Positions 40,401 through 52,632 of a stretch of 64,000 nt of DNA are shown here, piece after piece. The first letter of the stretch is position 1, and each line of letters opens with the position of its first letter. A model generated the notes under the pieces. It did no database searches and was not told the DNA's origin. It saw only the letters and a list, made by a program, of their open reading frames with translations. The stretch comes from Argentina anserina (taxonomy: Eukaryota; Streptophyta; Magnoliopsida; Rosales; Rosaceae): the NCBI RefSeq assembly GCF_933775445.1, contig NC_065874.1:30016501-30080500 (forward strand). Reading direction: 5' to 3'. Made by a program: the position numbers and the translations under genes.

Positions 40401-41812
40401 TGAGGGAACAAATGATGGCCAGCTGATGCATTAGATGATGTGACCTGTGTCTGAGACTGGACTGTAGCATTCATGAGCTGAGATGGGTGAAGTTGGGGAT
40501 TCTGTTGAAGCTGAGTCTGTGTGATCTGCTGAACCTGGGGCTGCTGATACTGAGGCATTTGGGCCTGGAAGTATGCTTGAGGCGGATGTTGAGCTTGGCC
40601 ATGTGCTGATGGGTAAGTCTGTGCTTGAAGTTGTGACTGTGGTGCCACGGCAGGCTGAAGTAAGTGTTGGTTAAATGATGTCTGGCTCTGAGTTTGAGCA
40701 GCCATGGGAGCCTGCACAAGTGGAGGCTGAACCTGTGGTTGGGTTTGAGCTTGAGATTGAGATTGTTGGGTTTGTAGTTGAGGTTGAGGTAGGAAAGGAG
40801 GCTGCAGGTATGCTGGCTGTTGAGGTTGAACAGTCCCATACGATGCACTACCCTGCAAAGGCTGCTGTGGTTGCGGAATTGCTGGCTGCTGATAGGGATA
40901 GTACTGCTGATACTGTTGTTGATACGGATCATATCCAGGATACTGCTGGTAGTACTGCTGATATTTTTGCTGATACCACTGGTCAGCAGTCAGAGCAGCA
41001 GCTTGAACAACGGCTTGCGGTTGAGAATTTGGATCAGCTCCATTTATAGTGGCAGTTGCGGTTTGAGAAGCCTGTGACTGAGACGTTGTACCTGCCTGAG
41101 TGACAGCCTGGGTCTGATTGGAAATAGCAGCTGTGCCAGAGGCTGAGGTGGCTGGAACACCCTCTGCCTGCTGTGCTTGGGGCACACCCTATCATTCAGA
41201 AATAACCAAAATTAATTTGAAGAGTCAAAATTTTAAAAATAACAGCTCAAATCTTCATTAAGTAAAACTGAAACAAAAAAGGAAAAGGGCTACTCACAGG
41301 GCAACTTAGGGCGTGTTCCTGCACTTGTCGATGCACAATTTGGATGCTGCACCTATTGCAAACTACAGGTGAATTTCCAAATGCACAACCAGAACAATGA
41401 GATGTGCAATCAGATAAATTCCCCTGCCACGGGCACCCACTCCTGTGATACAGACAATGAACTGCTATTTTCCCTATGGTTTCAGCGAGCGTCTTATTTG
41501 ATTCAACAAGGGGCTGCACAATCAAGTCACAGTAAAAACTAATCAACAAACCACACATCAAAGGTCAAAAGTTTCAGTTACAACCACACTTGCATATCAC
41601 ACAACCTTGGCATCTGCCTCTGTGACCAAGTAGCCATCGTAGGGACACGCTCGAGTAGTGCTCACAACATATGTCAAACAAGGCTTACAGTACAGATGAG
41701 TACACTGTGACTGTAATGCTTCATCTGGGTACACGAGAAGACGACACACCGGGCAAAAGTACTCTCCAGCAAGAGATTGAATATTCAGTATGCACTCATT
41801 ATCAAACCCCAT
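37473..41812 (-). CDS. Large RING/TRAF-zinc-finger, Q-rich, C2H2 protein
   Basis: Exons 41812-41606, 41513-41298, 41188-37997, 37838-37654 and 37557-37473 join with consistent phases to give about 1294 residues. Residues 20-59 form a RING with an aspartate as last ligand (CPVC, CTHLYCKPC, CPYD), the arrangement known from TRAF6. Residues 85-140 are TRAF-type zinc fingers (HRSGCPWQG, HCSGCAFGN, CNRC). A very long low-complexity region follows, rich in Gln, Pro and Ser, with QQYQQYYPYQQ-like prion-type tracts; its second half is rich in Gly, Arg and His. At about 1224-1250 is a U1-type C2H2 finger (WCRICKVDC...HSQTREH), preceded by KRKP. The start MGFDNECILNIQSLAGEYFC is preferred because the frame upstream has no ATG before the acceptor. 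A nuclear E3 ligase or RNA-associated role is inference. The donor at 37996 (GCA/GTTAAG) is weak. Confidence 0.82.
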
Positions 41813-41838
41813 GCTTAGTGCATCAATGCAATCCACCT

Positions 41839-42448
41839 AAGCGCACTGTACAACATCCCGAATCAAATCATCTTCAAATTGGCATTCATGAAACAATTAA
41901 CAGGTAAAAGCAACTCTCTTATTAACTCCAAAATCAACAAAACCTCATAAACAAGAATCAACAACTACATTACAAACCCAATCTAATTACTATGTTAATT
42001 ATTACCAGAGATAAAAAAAACAAAATCAATGTTCATTTTTTAATTCAGATTAGTACAAATTCAACTTCAATCAAAAGTAGACATTTTTCGAAACCTCAAA
42101 ATTCTGAGCAATCGAAAATTAATAAATTAAGGCGAAAGATATCAATTTGGGTACCTGGGAATTACTCTAACGTCTGCCAATCCGATTCAAGACCCTAAAC
42201 TCTAGCCCAACTTAAACCTGTGAGAAAAAAATTGAAACTTTAACAGAGAATCTTAGGGGTAACGGCAGAGAAAAATATGATTTTGAGTGAAGACTAACAA
42301 GTATAAAAAATACAAACTTTGAGAGGGGGAGGAGTGATTACAGTTCTGCTCGGATTGCTTGAGAGACGCAAAAAAAAAAAAAACCTCTGGGCGTGTGAGA
42401 GTTTCTACAAGTCTGAACAGAGAACCAAGAGGCAATGGTCCTTATATA
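41839..42448 (-). promoter_or_regulatory. Promoter, leader exon and leader intron of the RING/TRAF gene
   Basis: TATATAAG lies on the minus strand at 42448-42441. A leader exon would run from about 42415 to 42155 and end CCAG/GTACCC. The leader intron ends with CTTAG near 41838, 26 bases before the ATG. A run of 14 A (about 42370-42384) in the leader exon may be length-variable. Confidence 0.5.
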
Positions 42449-42455
42449 GCACATT

Positions 42456-43493
42456 GAACTTCAAACGACGTCGTTCTCTGTTAAACCCAATCTTTGGCTT
42501 TTCTTCGTTTTTTTATTTTAATTTATTATATATACTTGACTCGTTCACATGCGATGCACGTGTTAACGTACGAATTATTATGTAAAGATGAAAAAAAACA
42601 GATTTTATGTCTTATCCGTTTTGATTTTTTTAACACATAATTTTTTGTGTGTACTTGTGTTTAATAAAAATGATATTTTGAGCTAAACATTTATTGGTGA
42701 TTTTCTTAAGTGTTGGCTTTATATAGTGGCATAGATAGACGGGCTCTAGCGGGCCTAGTGTCCAAAGTAGAGGGACAAAGTCGAAGCGAGGACTGTGGGG
42801 GTTCGGCGTTTCTAGCTCGATCGGAAGAGGGGGCGGGTGACTGGGGGTTGTGGAAGATCGATGTGGGGCTAGTGTGTCGGGGAGTGGAGTGCAGACGGCT
42901 GGGTTAGTCTGAGGTGGTGCTGCAAGATAGACATCCCCATGGGGGTGGCAACTTGACGGCATTAAAGACCGAATCGATTTGAAGTTCATATCTCTTAGAT
43001 CCGGCTTAGGTTAAGTGTTTGTGTCTGCATTTTCAGTGCTTCTGTTGCCGATTTCTTAAAGCTCTTAGATGGCTTGCGATCTTTGAGCAACATGGTGGTA
43101 GGGGTGGATGTGTGGGTGCATGTCAAAAGTTACCGGTTCCGACGAGATGGTGGCGATCTGCCTCATGCAGCACGGGTCTTCAGCTTGAGCCTGACAATGT
43201 TGGGGCTGGGCTGGGGGCCCATGGTTCATGTTATTTTTATTTTATAAGTTATCTTTTTTTTTTTGTATTCATAGCTATTTATTGTGTATGTCAGGCTTGT
43301 CTCGACCATACATCAGGCTTTTATTTTGACTGCATGTTGTGCTCGTCCCGACTCTTTTCTTTGCGCTTGTTTTATTTTCTTTTGGCGTGTATTGGGTCTC
43401 CTAGCTTCCCATGGTTTGTTCACGGTGTAATGGTTGTTGTACTTACCATTTTGATGGCCGGGTGCTCTCTTTTTGGGGCAGGCCATTGATGTG
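42456..43493. other. GC-shifted segment, possible retroelement remnant
   Basis: From about 42720 to 43490 base composition is clearly richer in G than the flanks, with tracts such as gggctgggctggggg. The text style resembles the 3' parts of the LINE fragments elsewhere in this window. I found no poly-A tail or target-site duplication. The open frame at 43019-43489 has no domain. Confidence 0.3.
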
Positions 43494-43599
43494 TTCCCTC
43501 GACCATATTATCAGCTATCCTTTATCAAGCACTTAATTCAATCAATTTCCCTTGACTATATTATCAGCTATTATTTATCAAGCACTTATTTCAATCAAT
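43494..43599. repeat. Tandem duplication of 53 bp
   Basis: Copies at 43494-43546 and 43547-43599 share atattatcagctat and tttatcaagcactta and differ at about six positions. Confidence 0.82.
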
Positions 43600-44938
43600 T
43601 TTTGTCAGGGACAACTGAACAAGTTTTCAGCTGAACATATTTTGAGGATTACTTAGTATGTTGTTTATTCAGCATACATTCATACCTTCATGGTATCCAT
43701 TGAAGAAGAAAATACAATTCGTGTGTTATATACATTCAAGCCTCATTTAATTCGTGGAAAGGAAAGTGGTCAAAGTTTTCAGTTGGATGGTACATGTAAC
43801 ATCCCGACCAGAGATTTATTGGGATTTGTATTTATGGGGAATGAAGTACATGACGTCACGAGTTTGGAGACATTATTTTGTATTCATTTCTTAATTCTTG
43901 TAATTCTTGGAAATTATTCGAACGTTCATATTTGAAAATCCTTATTCTACACCATTTAGGTAGTCTTTGCTCAAAGTAGAATGGGTTTCAAGAGCCAAAA
44001 GTTTGAAAATCGATTAAGTTGCTATGACTCAAGAGTTGATTTTTAATTTGTCACTCATTTCTGAAAAATTTTTTCATGAAAATCGTAGAGCTTGTCGATA
44101 CGAGTTTGTAGACACGTGACGTACTTAAAACGATTATCGTATGTAAGAGTTTCTAGCAACCAAAATTAAACGTCGAAATTGAATTAAAATTTATATAATG
44201 GTAATATAGTAATTTCACAAAAAGCACTCTAATCTTTTAAAACTCTCATATTCTCTCTTGGCCGCAACCCCTTCCTTTTCTTTCCTTTTTTTTTTTTTGC
44301 AGGGGAATGTGAGAAACACGGAGAGAGCCAAGCTCTCTTTCTTTTTCGTTGGCTTTGGTCGCCACAATAATGGCACCGTGAAGCACCACCGCCGTGACCT
44401 TCTGGGTCGGATTGTCTCAATACATATTACATTCAGGCTTAAGTTAGTTTAACTCACAACAGACTCAAATAAACTCATTGTTGCATATAAATTTTGTATT
44501 TGATTAAAAGAAACAAAAGTCCAAAACCTAATAACAAAGACCCAAAAATCCAAAACCCATATACCCATAACCGCTCAAATCGTAACACTCTCCGCCACTG
44601 TCACAGAGCTTGCTTGGGGACCTGGACTACATACACACCCGTTTAAGCCTAGCCTAGTGCAAATTTCAAGAAACTTCCGAGTAAAATCTCTCTCCTCTCT
44701 CTCTCTCTCTCCATGTTTTTATCATCGTTTCGAATCGCAATTCTTCAACCCAAATTTTCTTCCTCCGATAATTGAGAATTTCAAAGGTTGTTCATATTGC
44801 AACGGATCATCAAACACAGTGGCAGTGGTATCAGTCTCAAAGAAACCTTCTTGTGATTTCAACGAGTATCTTCTTCTTAGCCAATTTTTTTTTTGTATCG
44901 ATTAATTTACGTTAGGATTCTCTTGTCAAGATTCCACA
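43600..44938. other. Intergenic, upstream of the MED15-like locus
   Basis: No supported gene. The CT-rich tract near 44690-44712 and the following 'ttcttcaaccc' text resemble a plant 5' leader, and the open frame at 44657-44905 may be untranslated leader. No TATA box could be fixed. Confidence 0.35.
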
Positions 44939-47900
44939 GCACATAGCAATGGAGGTGATTGCCAAGAGGAGGTATATCAAAAGGTGAGGTGTCTTGACTT
45001 GTTCTTTATTTGAATTTGGTATTTGCTATGGTATAAACAAAATATGAGAATGCAGGTTTAGTCAAAGAAATATGTTTGTAATTATCTTTGTCATTTGCAG
45101 ATCGTAGTCATGAAGGAAATGTACTTGCCTGAACTAAGTGAAAGATACCAGGAAATCGCGGCAAAGCTGCAGCAGGTCTGTTATATCACTTATTTTCCTC
45201 ATGTAATTTGTTGCTAAATATAGTCATTGAATAGCTGTAGTCTTCAAGTTTAGTTATGGTTATGTATGGTGATGATAGTATGTCTTACAATCCTTGTTAG
45301 AATCAGATGGCCTCCTCAATTACTGGCAACAACTAACGTCCGTGTTTGTAGATCATGATTTCATATCCAGGATTCCAGGCTAATGATACAAGTGGAGCTG
45401 ATTGGCAAGAGGAGGTCTATCAAAAGGTGATATGGCTAAGGTGTTTCCCATTAAATGGCAATTTTAAATTATAGAAGATTATATAAAAATTGATGGCTCA
45501 GTTGTGGGTTTGCTCTGCAGTTTTTACACTACTTCAGAATCGAATTTTACTAGTTGCTGCAAAAGAAAAGTACTGATAATGTGGAATACATTTCTATTCT
45601 TGATATTTTGTGTTAGTAGGTTATTTTAAAGAGATTTTAAAAATTCCTGAATAGATCTGAAAGGACATAAATGATGAAAGTAACAACTGAGTCCAATGCT
45701 ATGTGAGTTATATTTCGCGAAAAGAGAAATTTATACCAATCACCACTTGGGAGTTCAATTGAAGCTCATTTTCACAACATGAAATGAAAGATCACGTACA
45801 TGGATATATGCTTTCAGAATGCATGGTCACAAAGACAACAAGCTCTCTGTTCTCATTGCACTGGCTTTGATGAAATCATGTTTCAAAGCATTGAGCTCAA
45901 TCGGTGATGGAAACATGCAAATCTGGTGGTACTACTGTAAAGGCACGTAGGTCTTTCCGACCATCTTTATCTGGCTCACTTTGCTTTGCAGATTAAAGTC
46001 ATGAAGGGAACTTACTTGCCCGTACAAAGTGAAATGTACCATAGCCTTGTTAGTAAACTTCAGGAGGTATGTCAACTTAATTTTTCTCATTTAATACTTT
46101 GCCAATTTAAGTCCTCAAGCAGCATTTCTCATCGAATTATGATTGGAAATTTGTTGTAGATTCCTCCCAACAATTAGGTCACCTTTTCAATCACCGCAGC
46201 CATGTAGCCTATGTACAGGGCATTGTAATCACAATGCTAACAAATGGCTACTTTTTCTGCTGTTTTACAGTGTCTTACTTTTCTCTGCTCTTCTTTATTG
46301 TTCCTAGCAAGAGTCTCTTCCGCCACCCTTAGATCAAGATAAGCTTGAGAAGCTGAAAATGTTTAAGACCATATTGGAGCGCCTCATTACAGTGTTACAG
46401 CTTTCCAAAAGTAGCATTTCACCTGATTTGAAGGAGAAGTTGAGTTCATATGAGAAGCAGATGGCATATTTTGTCAATACAAAGAGACCCAGGAAGCCTG
46501 TTTCTTCTCTACATCTTCCACCATCTGGGATGCATTTCCACCATGGGATGCACGGTGCACACCTGGTGCAACTACCCAAGGTGGAGAAACAAACGTCCAA
46601 CTTAGTTACAACAGAAGGACAGCGGTGTCAACCTCATCCATCACATGAAATATGTCCTCAAAAGATTCAATCTCAGCTTGGACATATGCAACATCACCAG
46701 TTCAACTTGCAACAACAGTCAAACCCAGTACAGCTATATACGCAGGAAAGGCCCCAAGCATCATGTCGGGTATTTGGAGTCATACTTCAACCACCAAATA
46801 CAACGGAGCTGCAAAACCAGTTATATCAATCACATGGAAGCCTTCAGGAGACCTCATCAAGTATGTTGCTATGCAGTTATGCCTTTTTTCAATCTCTGTG
46901 TTACTTTTTATTTGGGCGCGTTTGTTATATTGAAGTCTGATGAACACATTATTATTATACATACTTGTCTAATTCGAGATATAAGGAGCCCCCATTTTTT
47001 AGTTCGTGAATTCTTGGTGTGCTACCATTTTGCTTCTATAACTTGTCATTGCGCCTAATCCGTGAAACCATATTTTGTTATTTTAGTTGATTGTTATTTC
47101 GTTTTTCTCTCCTTGAATGTTTGTGCAAATACTCACCTCTAGGTTTTTGCTACTGTGTGGCATCTCTAGGCTGCCCTGCCCAGACTGGACATACAGATTG
47201 GCAAGAAGAGGCCTATCAAAAGGTTATGTTCTGAATTGTTTGCTCATCGATGGGATATAACTTATATGCATATCATATATGATCTGGAAGGTTCAGCTTT
47301 GGGGTTTGGACCAATCTGTCGCTGTAGAAGTTATACCCAAGCTTATTGGACTTATACATTGTTGAATTGTGTTTTTTTTTTTCTCTCTTTTAGTAGTAGA
47401 AGAAATGCTGGTCACATTTAATATAAGTTTTGAAAAGGACATTAAAGGCGTTGCTTTGTGTCTGTCATTTGGCTTAGAGACCGACGATTATATGCAGATG
47501 CTAGTGGCTGCTGTTATAAAGCTGTTATATTCAAGACATGCATATATACCAAAAGAGAACAGAGAACCTTGGAACAGAACATGTTATTTGTGGGTAGAAG
47601 ATCATTTTCTCTGTTACTTATGTAATTAAAAAAAAAGGATTCTAGAGAGGTTTAAGTCTCGATAGGGATTGCAGAAAACCTCTTTTTCTCTTGGCACTGT
47701 TTTTGAAGTGTCAATCACAACCTCTAATTGGTTCATTCAAGTAACAAGCACGAATAACAAAAGGATATCAATTGTAGAGTACATCCATCTTTCTAATCTT
47801 TAATATGCTGCACTCTTTCAGAGAGATGCAACAAAATCACTGGCTGCTTTCAGTCCTCATATTGCTTCACTCGTCACACTGTTCTTTCTGTTTGCTAGCA

Positions 47901-48382
47901 GGATTTCTCATCTATAAAGATATTTTAGATGAAGATAGATTTGTATATTGTGTATTAAACCATATACAGGAGACCTATATATAAGAAAGGCACAAACCAC
48001 ATTTTCCACTAACTCTTAACAGAGACCCATACCAGGCCATACTATCAGACCTATCACCATGCTTACCACCATTCTATTTTACAACAATCCCTATAATCAA
48101 GCTTGAATACATCAGTAACATCACCATACTCAGTTAACCAAACTGGTGGTAATCACCACACAACCAAATACCAATTAGGTATGGTGGCAAGTACCACCAA
48201 ATCTCAATAATCTACAACATCAAACATCTGATCAGCATCTAAGCATGTTGAAGAACAAGCTGGAGGGCCTCCTAACAGTCTTGCACCATTCGAAAACTGA
48301 AATTTCACTTGATTTGAAGGAGAAGTTGGTTTCATACGAGAAGCAGATAATATATTTCATTAATACAAGTAGACTCAGGTAG
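44939..48382 (+). pseudogene. MED15-like Mediator subunit, 5'-truncated, repeated exon modules
   Basis: Exon-like blocks match the plant Mediator tail subunit MED15 downstream of its KIX domain: 44939-44983 (GGDCQEEVYQK), 45101-45175 (IVVMKEMYLPELSERYQE), 45379-45426 (GADWQEEVYQK), 45992-46066 (IKVMKGTYLPVQSEMYHS), 46308-46860 (LERLITVLQLSKSSISPDLK, then Q-rich), 47170-47222 (HTDWQEEAYQK) and about 48240-48382 (LEGLLTVLHHSKTEISLDLK, then stop). Blocks 1 to 6 join with matching phases. The DWQEEVYQK exon occurs three times, the 25-codon VMK exon twice and the coiled LSK segment twice. There is no in-frame start codon before block 1 and the KIX exons are absent. After block 6 the VMK exon is missing. 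MED15 links activators to RNA polymerase II. This is a fragment or pseudogene, though a short transcript is possible. Confidence 0.8.
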
Positions 48383-50000
48383 CCAGTAGTTCCCTCTACC
48401 TAATGTGCACTTGATATTCTTTCGATCTAATCTACCTTTGTTTGTGCCTTCTTGGTAAAAGCATGTCTGACCTAAAAGAAGAAAAGCTAGAAATCCATAT
48501 TCTGCTGGTTGTCTCATTAGCACAAGTTTTGTGTTCTTGGTTGCTTTTTCCGAATGTTATGCTTTGTGGTTAGGAACCTCGGTCTTTTTTATTCTCTATA
48601 GTTTAAGCTCAGAGGCATATTACATGACATTAATGATTAGTAAGTGCCTTGTCGTTTCATTGTTTGTCAGTAGGGTCGAAGAGAGGCAACCTCAGCCTGA
48701 AGATTTGTCTAAGTTCTGAAACAGCATTTTGTTCTTGGTAATTTGGGCTGGCATTAGTAGAAGTTCTGAAACTATATACATAGAGAAAAGATGATTGTAC
48801 TTTTCTATATACAAATCCTTAAGAATGATTGCTGCTGCATCTGTTGTTTTTAATCATATTTGAAGAAGAATACTTTTTTAAAATTTTGGTCTTCTGTTTG
48901 AGGATGAAGTCATAAACTTGCCATCCTGATTATGTCACTCTTGTAATTTTTTGCCTAGTCTTAGGCTGTGTTGGACCCTGAGATTTTTAGAGATTACGGA
49001 CTTAAAATTATGAAATAAGTTGAGTCAGTTGTTTGGTGAACAAAATTGTTGCTGATTATATTTAAATTTCTTATTTTCCAATGCATAATCTAGAAACTAG
49101 GTTTTGTATGCTTCTGATTATAAATTCTGAGATTATTTTCACATTTTATCTTATTATTCTTATCTTGTCTTCTTTAAAGCCCAAAACTATTTAATTTCAT
49201 GTCATTTTTAGTTTTTATCTAAACTCACCACATTCTTATTTCAATATTCACCAAATACTTAAATACTCACAACTGATTATTCTCACAATACAACTACAAC
49301 TGATTATTCTCAAAGCACCGTTGAATTTGATTATAAAAAACTCACATCGAGACCAAATTTGCCTTTAATCATTAGCTTTTGTTGTGTTGAGTGTACTGAA
49401 AATACTGTCAGGTAAATTAAGAAGCTAGGAAGAATTGTCTAGGTGGAAAATATAGAGGATTGCCCTTCTCAGAAGGAGAAAGGTAAAAACAATGGACACA
49501 AAATCCCACCAAAGACGCAAAACTTGTAGTCAGAATCAAAATCCATAAACCAGTGACTTTTAGTCCTTGTATATTTGCTATAATGCAGAATTCATCTGAG
49601 ATGGTAGAAATTAGAGCCGTAGAGGTGACCAAGAAATTGGTCATTGTCGCAATAGGAATGTTAAGAAACTAAAGAGCGAACCAGCAAAATTCGAAATGTG
49701 ACTATACGAAGAGAACTCTAATCTCTTGTTCCCTCCGTCCGCTAAAGCTTTCATGCTGCTAACATTCTTCACATTTTATATTTTTTAGCCATGGCCACAA
49801 ATAATGGCTAAAAGAAGAGGATATACTAACATAGCTGACAGACACAAGCTTAAATTACTAGCTAGGTTAAATGGTACCGTATTTATATAAAATCGAGTTC
49901 GAAGATGATGAAAAGAACCAAAACTAAAGTTTGAAGACTTGAAATGAAAGATTAGTAACAATGTAATTCCTTCATGAAGCATATTGGAAAAGAGAGATGG
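48383..50000. other. Intergenic, AT-rich
   Basis: No gene is supported. Around 48960-49330 the sequence has the look of an old transposon (repeated tcacaactgattattctca-like motifs near 49267 and 49300), but I could not define ends. Confidence 0.35.
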
Positions 50001-50967
50001 TCGGCTAAACATTTGTTTTTAGGGGAATGAATAACTTCATTTCACAACAGTCATGCACGACCATAAGGACCGAACAGATGGAGTGATAGAACCACTCCAA
50101 ATGCAAGCTAAACTAAACTAATAACGGCGCACAAACGCGTTTATTGAAAACCAACGCCTAAAGCACTTATTCAACAAAGTCTGAAAAGAGGTCAAAACAG
50201 GTGAACGACATGAAAAAATGCAAAACAACAATATAACTCCTCAAGCTCTAGGTTCAAACAGAACAACCAACCGACTCAAGCCTAAAACATCAATTGCGTA
50301 CCCTAAACAGATGGTTTGTCAAAACCTAGAAATAGATAATGATATTTCCCCATGAGGCCTAGAATGGACCAAATCCACATAAGGTCAGGCCCAAAATCCA
50401 ACTCCTCCTCAGCCATAGTAGGTCTGATCGCCTCCGACCACATGGTATCGATGTCACCTCAGTCTAGTGGCCGGCCTGGATTTGGGGCTATTGCGAGGTT
50501 GATAGTGGGGCTTGAGGCCGCCGCCTCGAGGAAACCAAGACGCTGCCACAAGGGACCACGCAGAAACTCAAAACGCACTCACCAAAAAACTGACTCGGAC
50601 ACCTACAATCTCCCTCTGCCGCCGCTTGAATCAAAGGTGAAATCTGACCTACAAGAATTATACACCTAGAATCAAATAGGGGAGAAGCACAAAAGCCTTA
50701 AATGATCCTTGAAGGAGAGAAAAACAACCACAATCACCGCCGTCGAACCGGATCTCAGAGCCGCGTACGTACCCTGCCAAAGGAAGAGCGTCGTTGCCAT
50801 AGTATACTGCAAGCTTCACCCTGGCAAGGCAAAGGTGTCGCCACCTCCATGAAAACCTTAGGGGGTGGGGCTTCGAATATGCACCACCGATAAAGACAGA
50901 GCTAATAATTAGGATGTTAAATTTCTGAGTTGATGGAAATTGATGTTTTGCACTTTCGGCTAAACAT
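50001..50967 (-). mobile_element. Truncated LINE, minus orientation, 12-bp target-site duplication
   Basis: The 12-mer tcggctaaacat is present at 50001-50012 and 50956-50967. Just inside the left copy is a short T-run and then aggggaatgaataacttcat, the reverse complement of the 3' end seen in the LINE remnant at 16072-16651 (attcattcccct before poly-A). So a related LINE inserted with its 3' end to the left. The body is GC-richer than its flanks and carries only untranslated or decayed sequence. Confidence 0.72.
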
Positions 50968-51623
50968 AATTTAGTTACACGGAAGATCAAGAATTTAAAG
51001 AGCCTACCAAGATTCTCCTCCTCTGTTCCATATTTCATTTGCTATCTATAACAATTCAAATTATCTATCAATAAATTAAAATTAATGATCCATTACTGTG
51101 AGTCTTTACGTGTTCGGAAAACTAGTCTAATTGAGGAAGCTGTATTAGAATTTAGAAGATACTAAGAGAGAAGTTCACTTGGCTTGGAATAGAAATCTCG
51201 ACTTCATCACTAAGGTCCTTCCTTACACTGTTCAAGTATTTGCCTTCTTTGTGTTTTCGTTTTATGTTTCATTATTACTTAGGAGGATCTATTCATACTT
51301 TCTAAAACAGTACTTAAACCTTTCTTCTTCTTTTTTCAATTTTATTTTTACTTTTTAACGCATGTGAAATTACTAAAAAAAGACATATAAGAGTGAAAAA
51401 AAGAATTTTTAACCTGCCTATTTTATAATTTTACCTTTTTCGTCAATCTTTTTATTTATGTATTTTAGACTAATCCTAATTTGGAATAATAAATTAAATA
51501 AGATGATTTAATTACTTTCATTTTTTATTGTTAAAAATACAATAAATAACAGTATTAATCGTCATGTATCAATTGAAAAGTGTAGAACGAGAATCTGAAA
51601 ACCAACAAGAGAATGCATACACG
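50968..51623. other. Intergenic, strongly AT-rich
   Basis: Nothing recognised. T-rich and A-rich runs dominate 51320-51560. Confidence 0.4.
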
Positions 51624-52498
51624 TGTACAAATAAATGTAATTTATTGAATATCAAGCGCAGGGTTACAATTTTTGGTGAACTCCTCTGATTCTATCTCCG
51701 TATGTGATTTGGCTCAAGGGTGACATGCACTTGATCTTGAGGATTTGAGTTTGATTTAGATTTGATTTGATGAAGAACGAGCGATTTGGCTGCTTGATGA
51801 TTCTTCGTGGACTTGAGTTTGGATTGGACTTGGATTTGATGAAGAACGAGCGATTTGGCCGCTTGATGATTCTTCGTGGACTTGAGGTTAGATTTGGATT
51901 TGGATTTGATGAAGAACGAGCGATTTGGCCGCTTGATGATTCTTCGTGGACTTGAGGTTGGATTTGGATTTGGATTTGATAATCTTCGTGGACTTGAGAG
52001 TGATTCTTGCTCAAGTGATTTCTCTCCTTCTTCTCCAAGTCTTCAAAAATCCCCTCTCTTCATGTTGAAGGGGTGTATTTATAGTGTTAAGGTTTCTATT
52101 TTGTAGAATATTTTAATGACACTAAAATAATAAATTCTTTAATTGTATAATTAAATCAATATGTATTTTCTGATTAATTTAAAATTAGTTATTCTCATAA
52201 CTAAATTAAACAGAAAATAATTGATTTAATTATGACCGTTAAGAAAGTTATTAATTTAATCAAATGTCCGATTACCATTTCGAATCATCAATGACATTCA
52301 ATTTTCTGCTGCAATTCGGAATCACGTAGCTTCGATTACGATCATCCGTTTATGTGCTGACACGAGTTTTATTCGGATCCGCACCAACTTTGTTGACTTT
52401 TGGGCCACGTGTGCAATTTTGTCGGGCTCTTGGTCAATTTAATTATTTAACAAAGATAATTTACTTCATTAAATTTCGTGTGTCTACAAAAAGCTACA
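51624..52498 (-). mobile_element. Probable solo LTR
   Basis: Read on the minus strand the segment begins TGTAGACACACGAAATTT and ends TTTGTACA, the TG..CA termini of an LTR, and is 875 bp long. It has a TATA box (CTATAAATACACC, near 52085-52073) and an AATAAA signal close to the end (about 51640), spaced as promoter and polyadenylation site of one LTR. No internal retroelement sequence or second LTR adjoins. I did not find matching five-base flanks, so the ends could be off by some bases. Confidence 0.5.
51768..51998. repeat. Minisatellite, period 69-70 bp, 3.3 copies
   Basis: Units start at 51768, 51837 and 51907, each with tgatgaagaacgagcgattt and ttcttcgtggacttgag; a fourth from 51977 lacks most of its first half. 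It lies in the part of the solo LTR that would be transcribed, so each unit also encodes a repeated peptide (RSFFIKS, PRRIIK) in a minus-strand frame that is probably not a real protein. Confidence 0.88.
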
Positions 52499-52632
52499 TA
52501 AAATTTTTGATAAACTTCGTATGAGAGAAAAAATTGTTTAATAGATGTTAAAATTTTTGTGAAGATTTTACTATTTGGTGAATTTCAAATCAATCAATGA
52601 AAAAAAACAATATTATTAATTAGGCAAAATTG
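52499..52632. other. AT-rich spacer
   Basis: Nothing recognised between the LTR and the next inverted-repeat element. Confidence 0.4.

Noticed and set aside
40471..41077. Long open frames opposite or shifted in the Q-rich exon
   Set aside because: CAG/CAA-rich DNA stays open in several frames; only the minus frame with the RING, TRAF and C2H2 exons has supporting splice sites and domains.
42630..43489. Possible protein-coding gene in the G-rich segment
   Set aside because: No start context, domain or splice pattern; composition is more like a LINE remnant, though I could not prove that.
51664..52038. 124-residue frame with repeated RSFFIKS peptides
   Set aside because: It is created by the 70-bp minisatellite in the probable solo LTR, with no domain or splice support.
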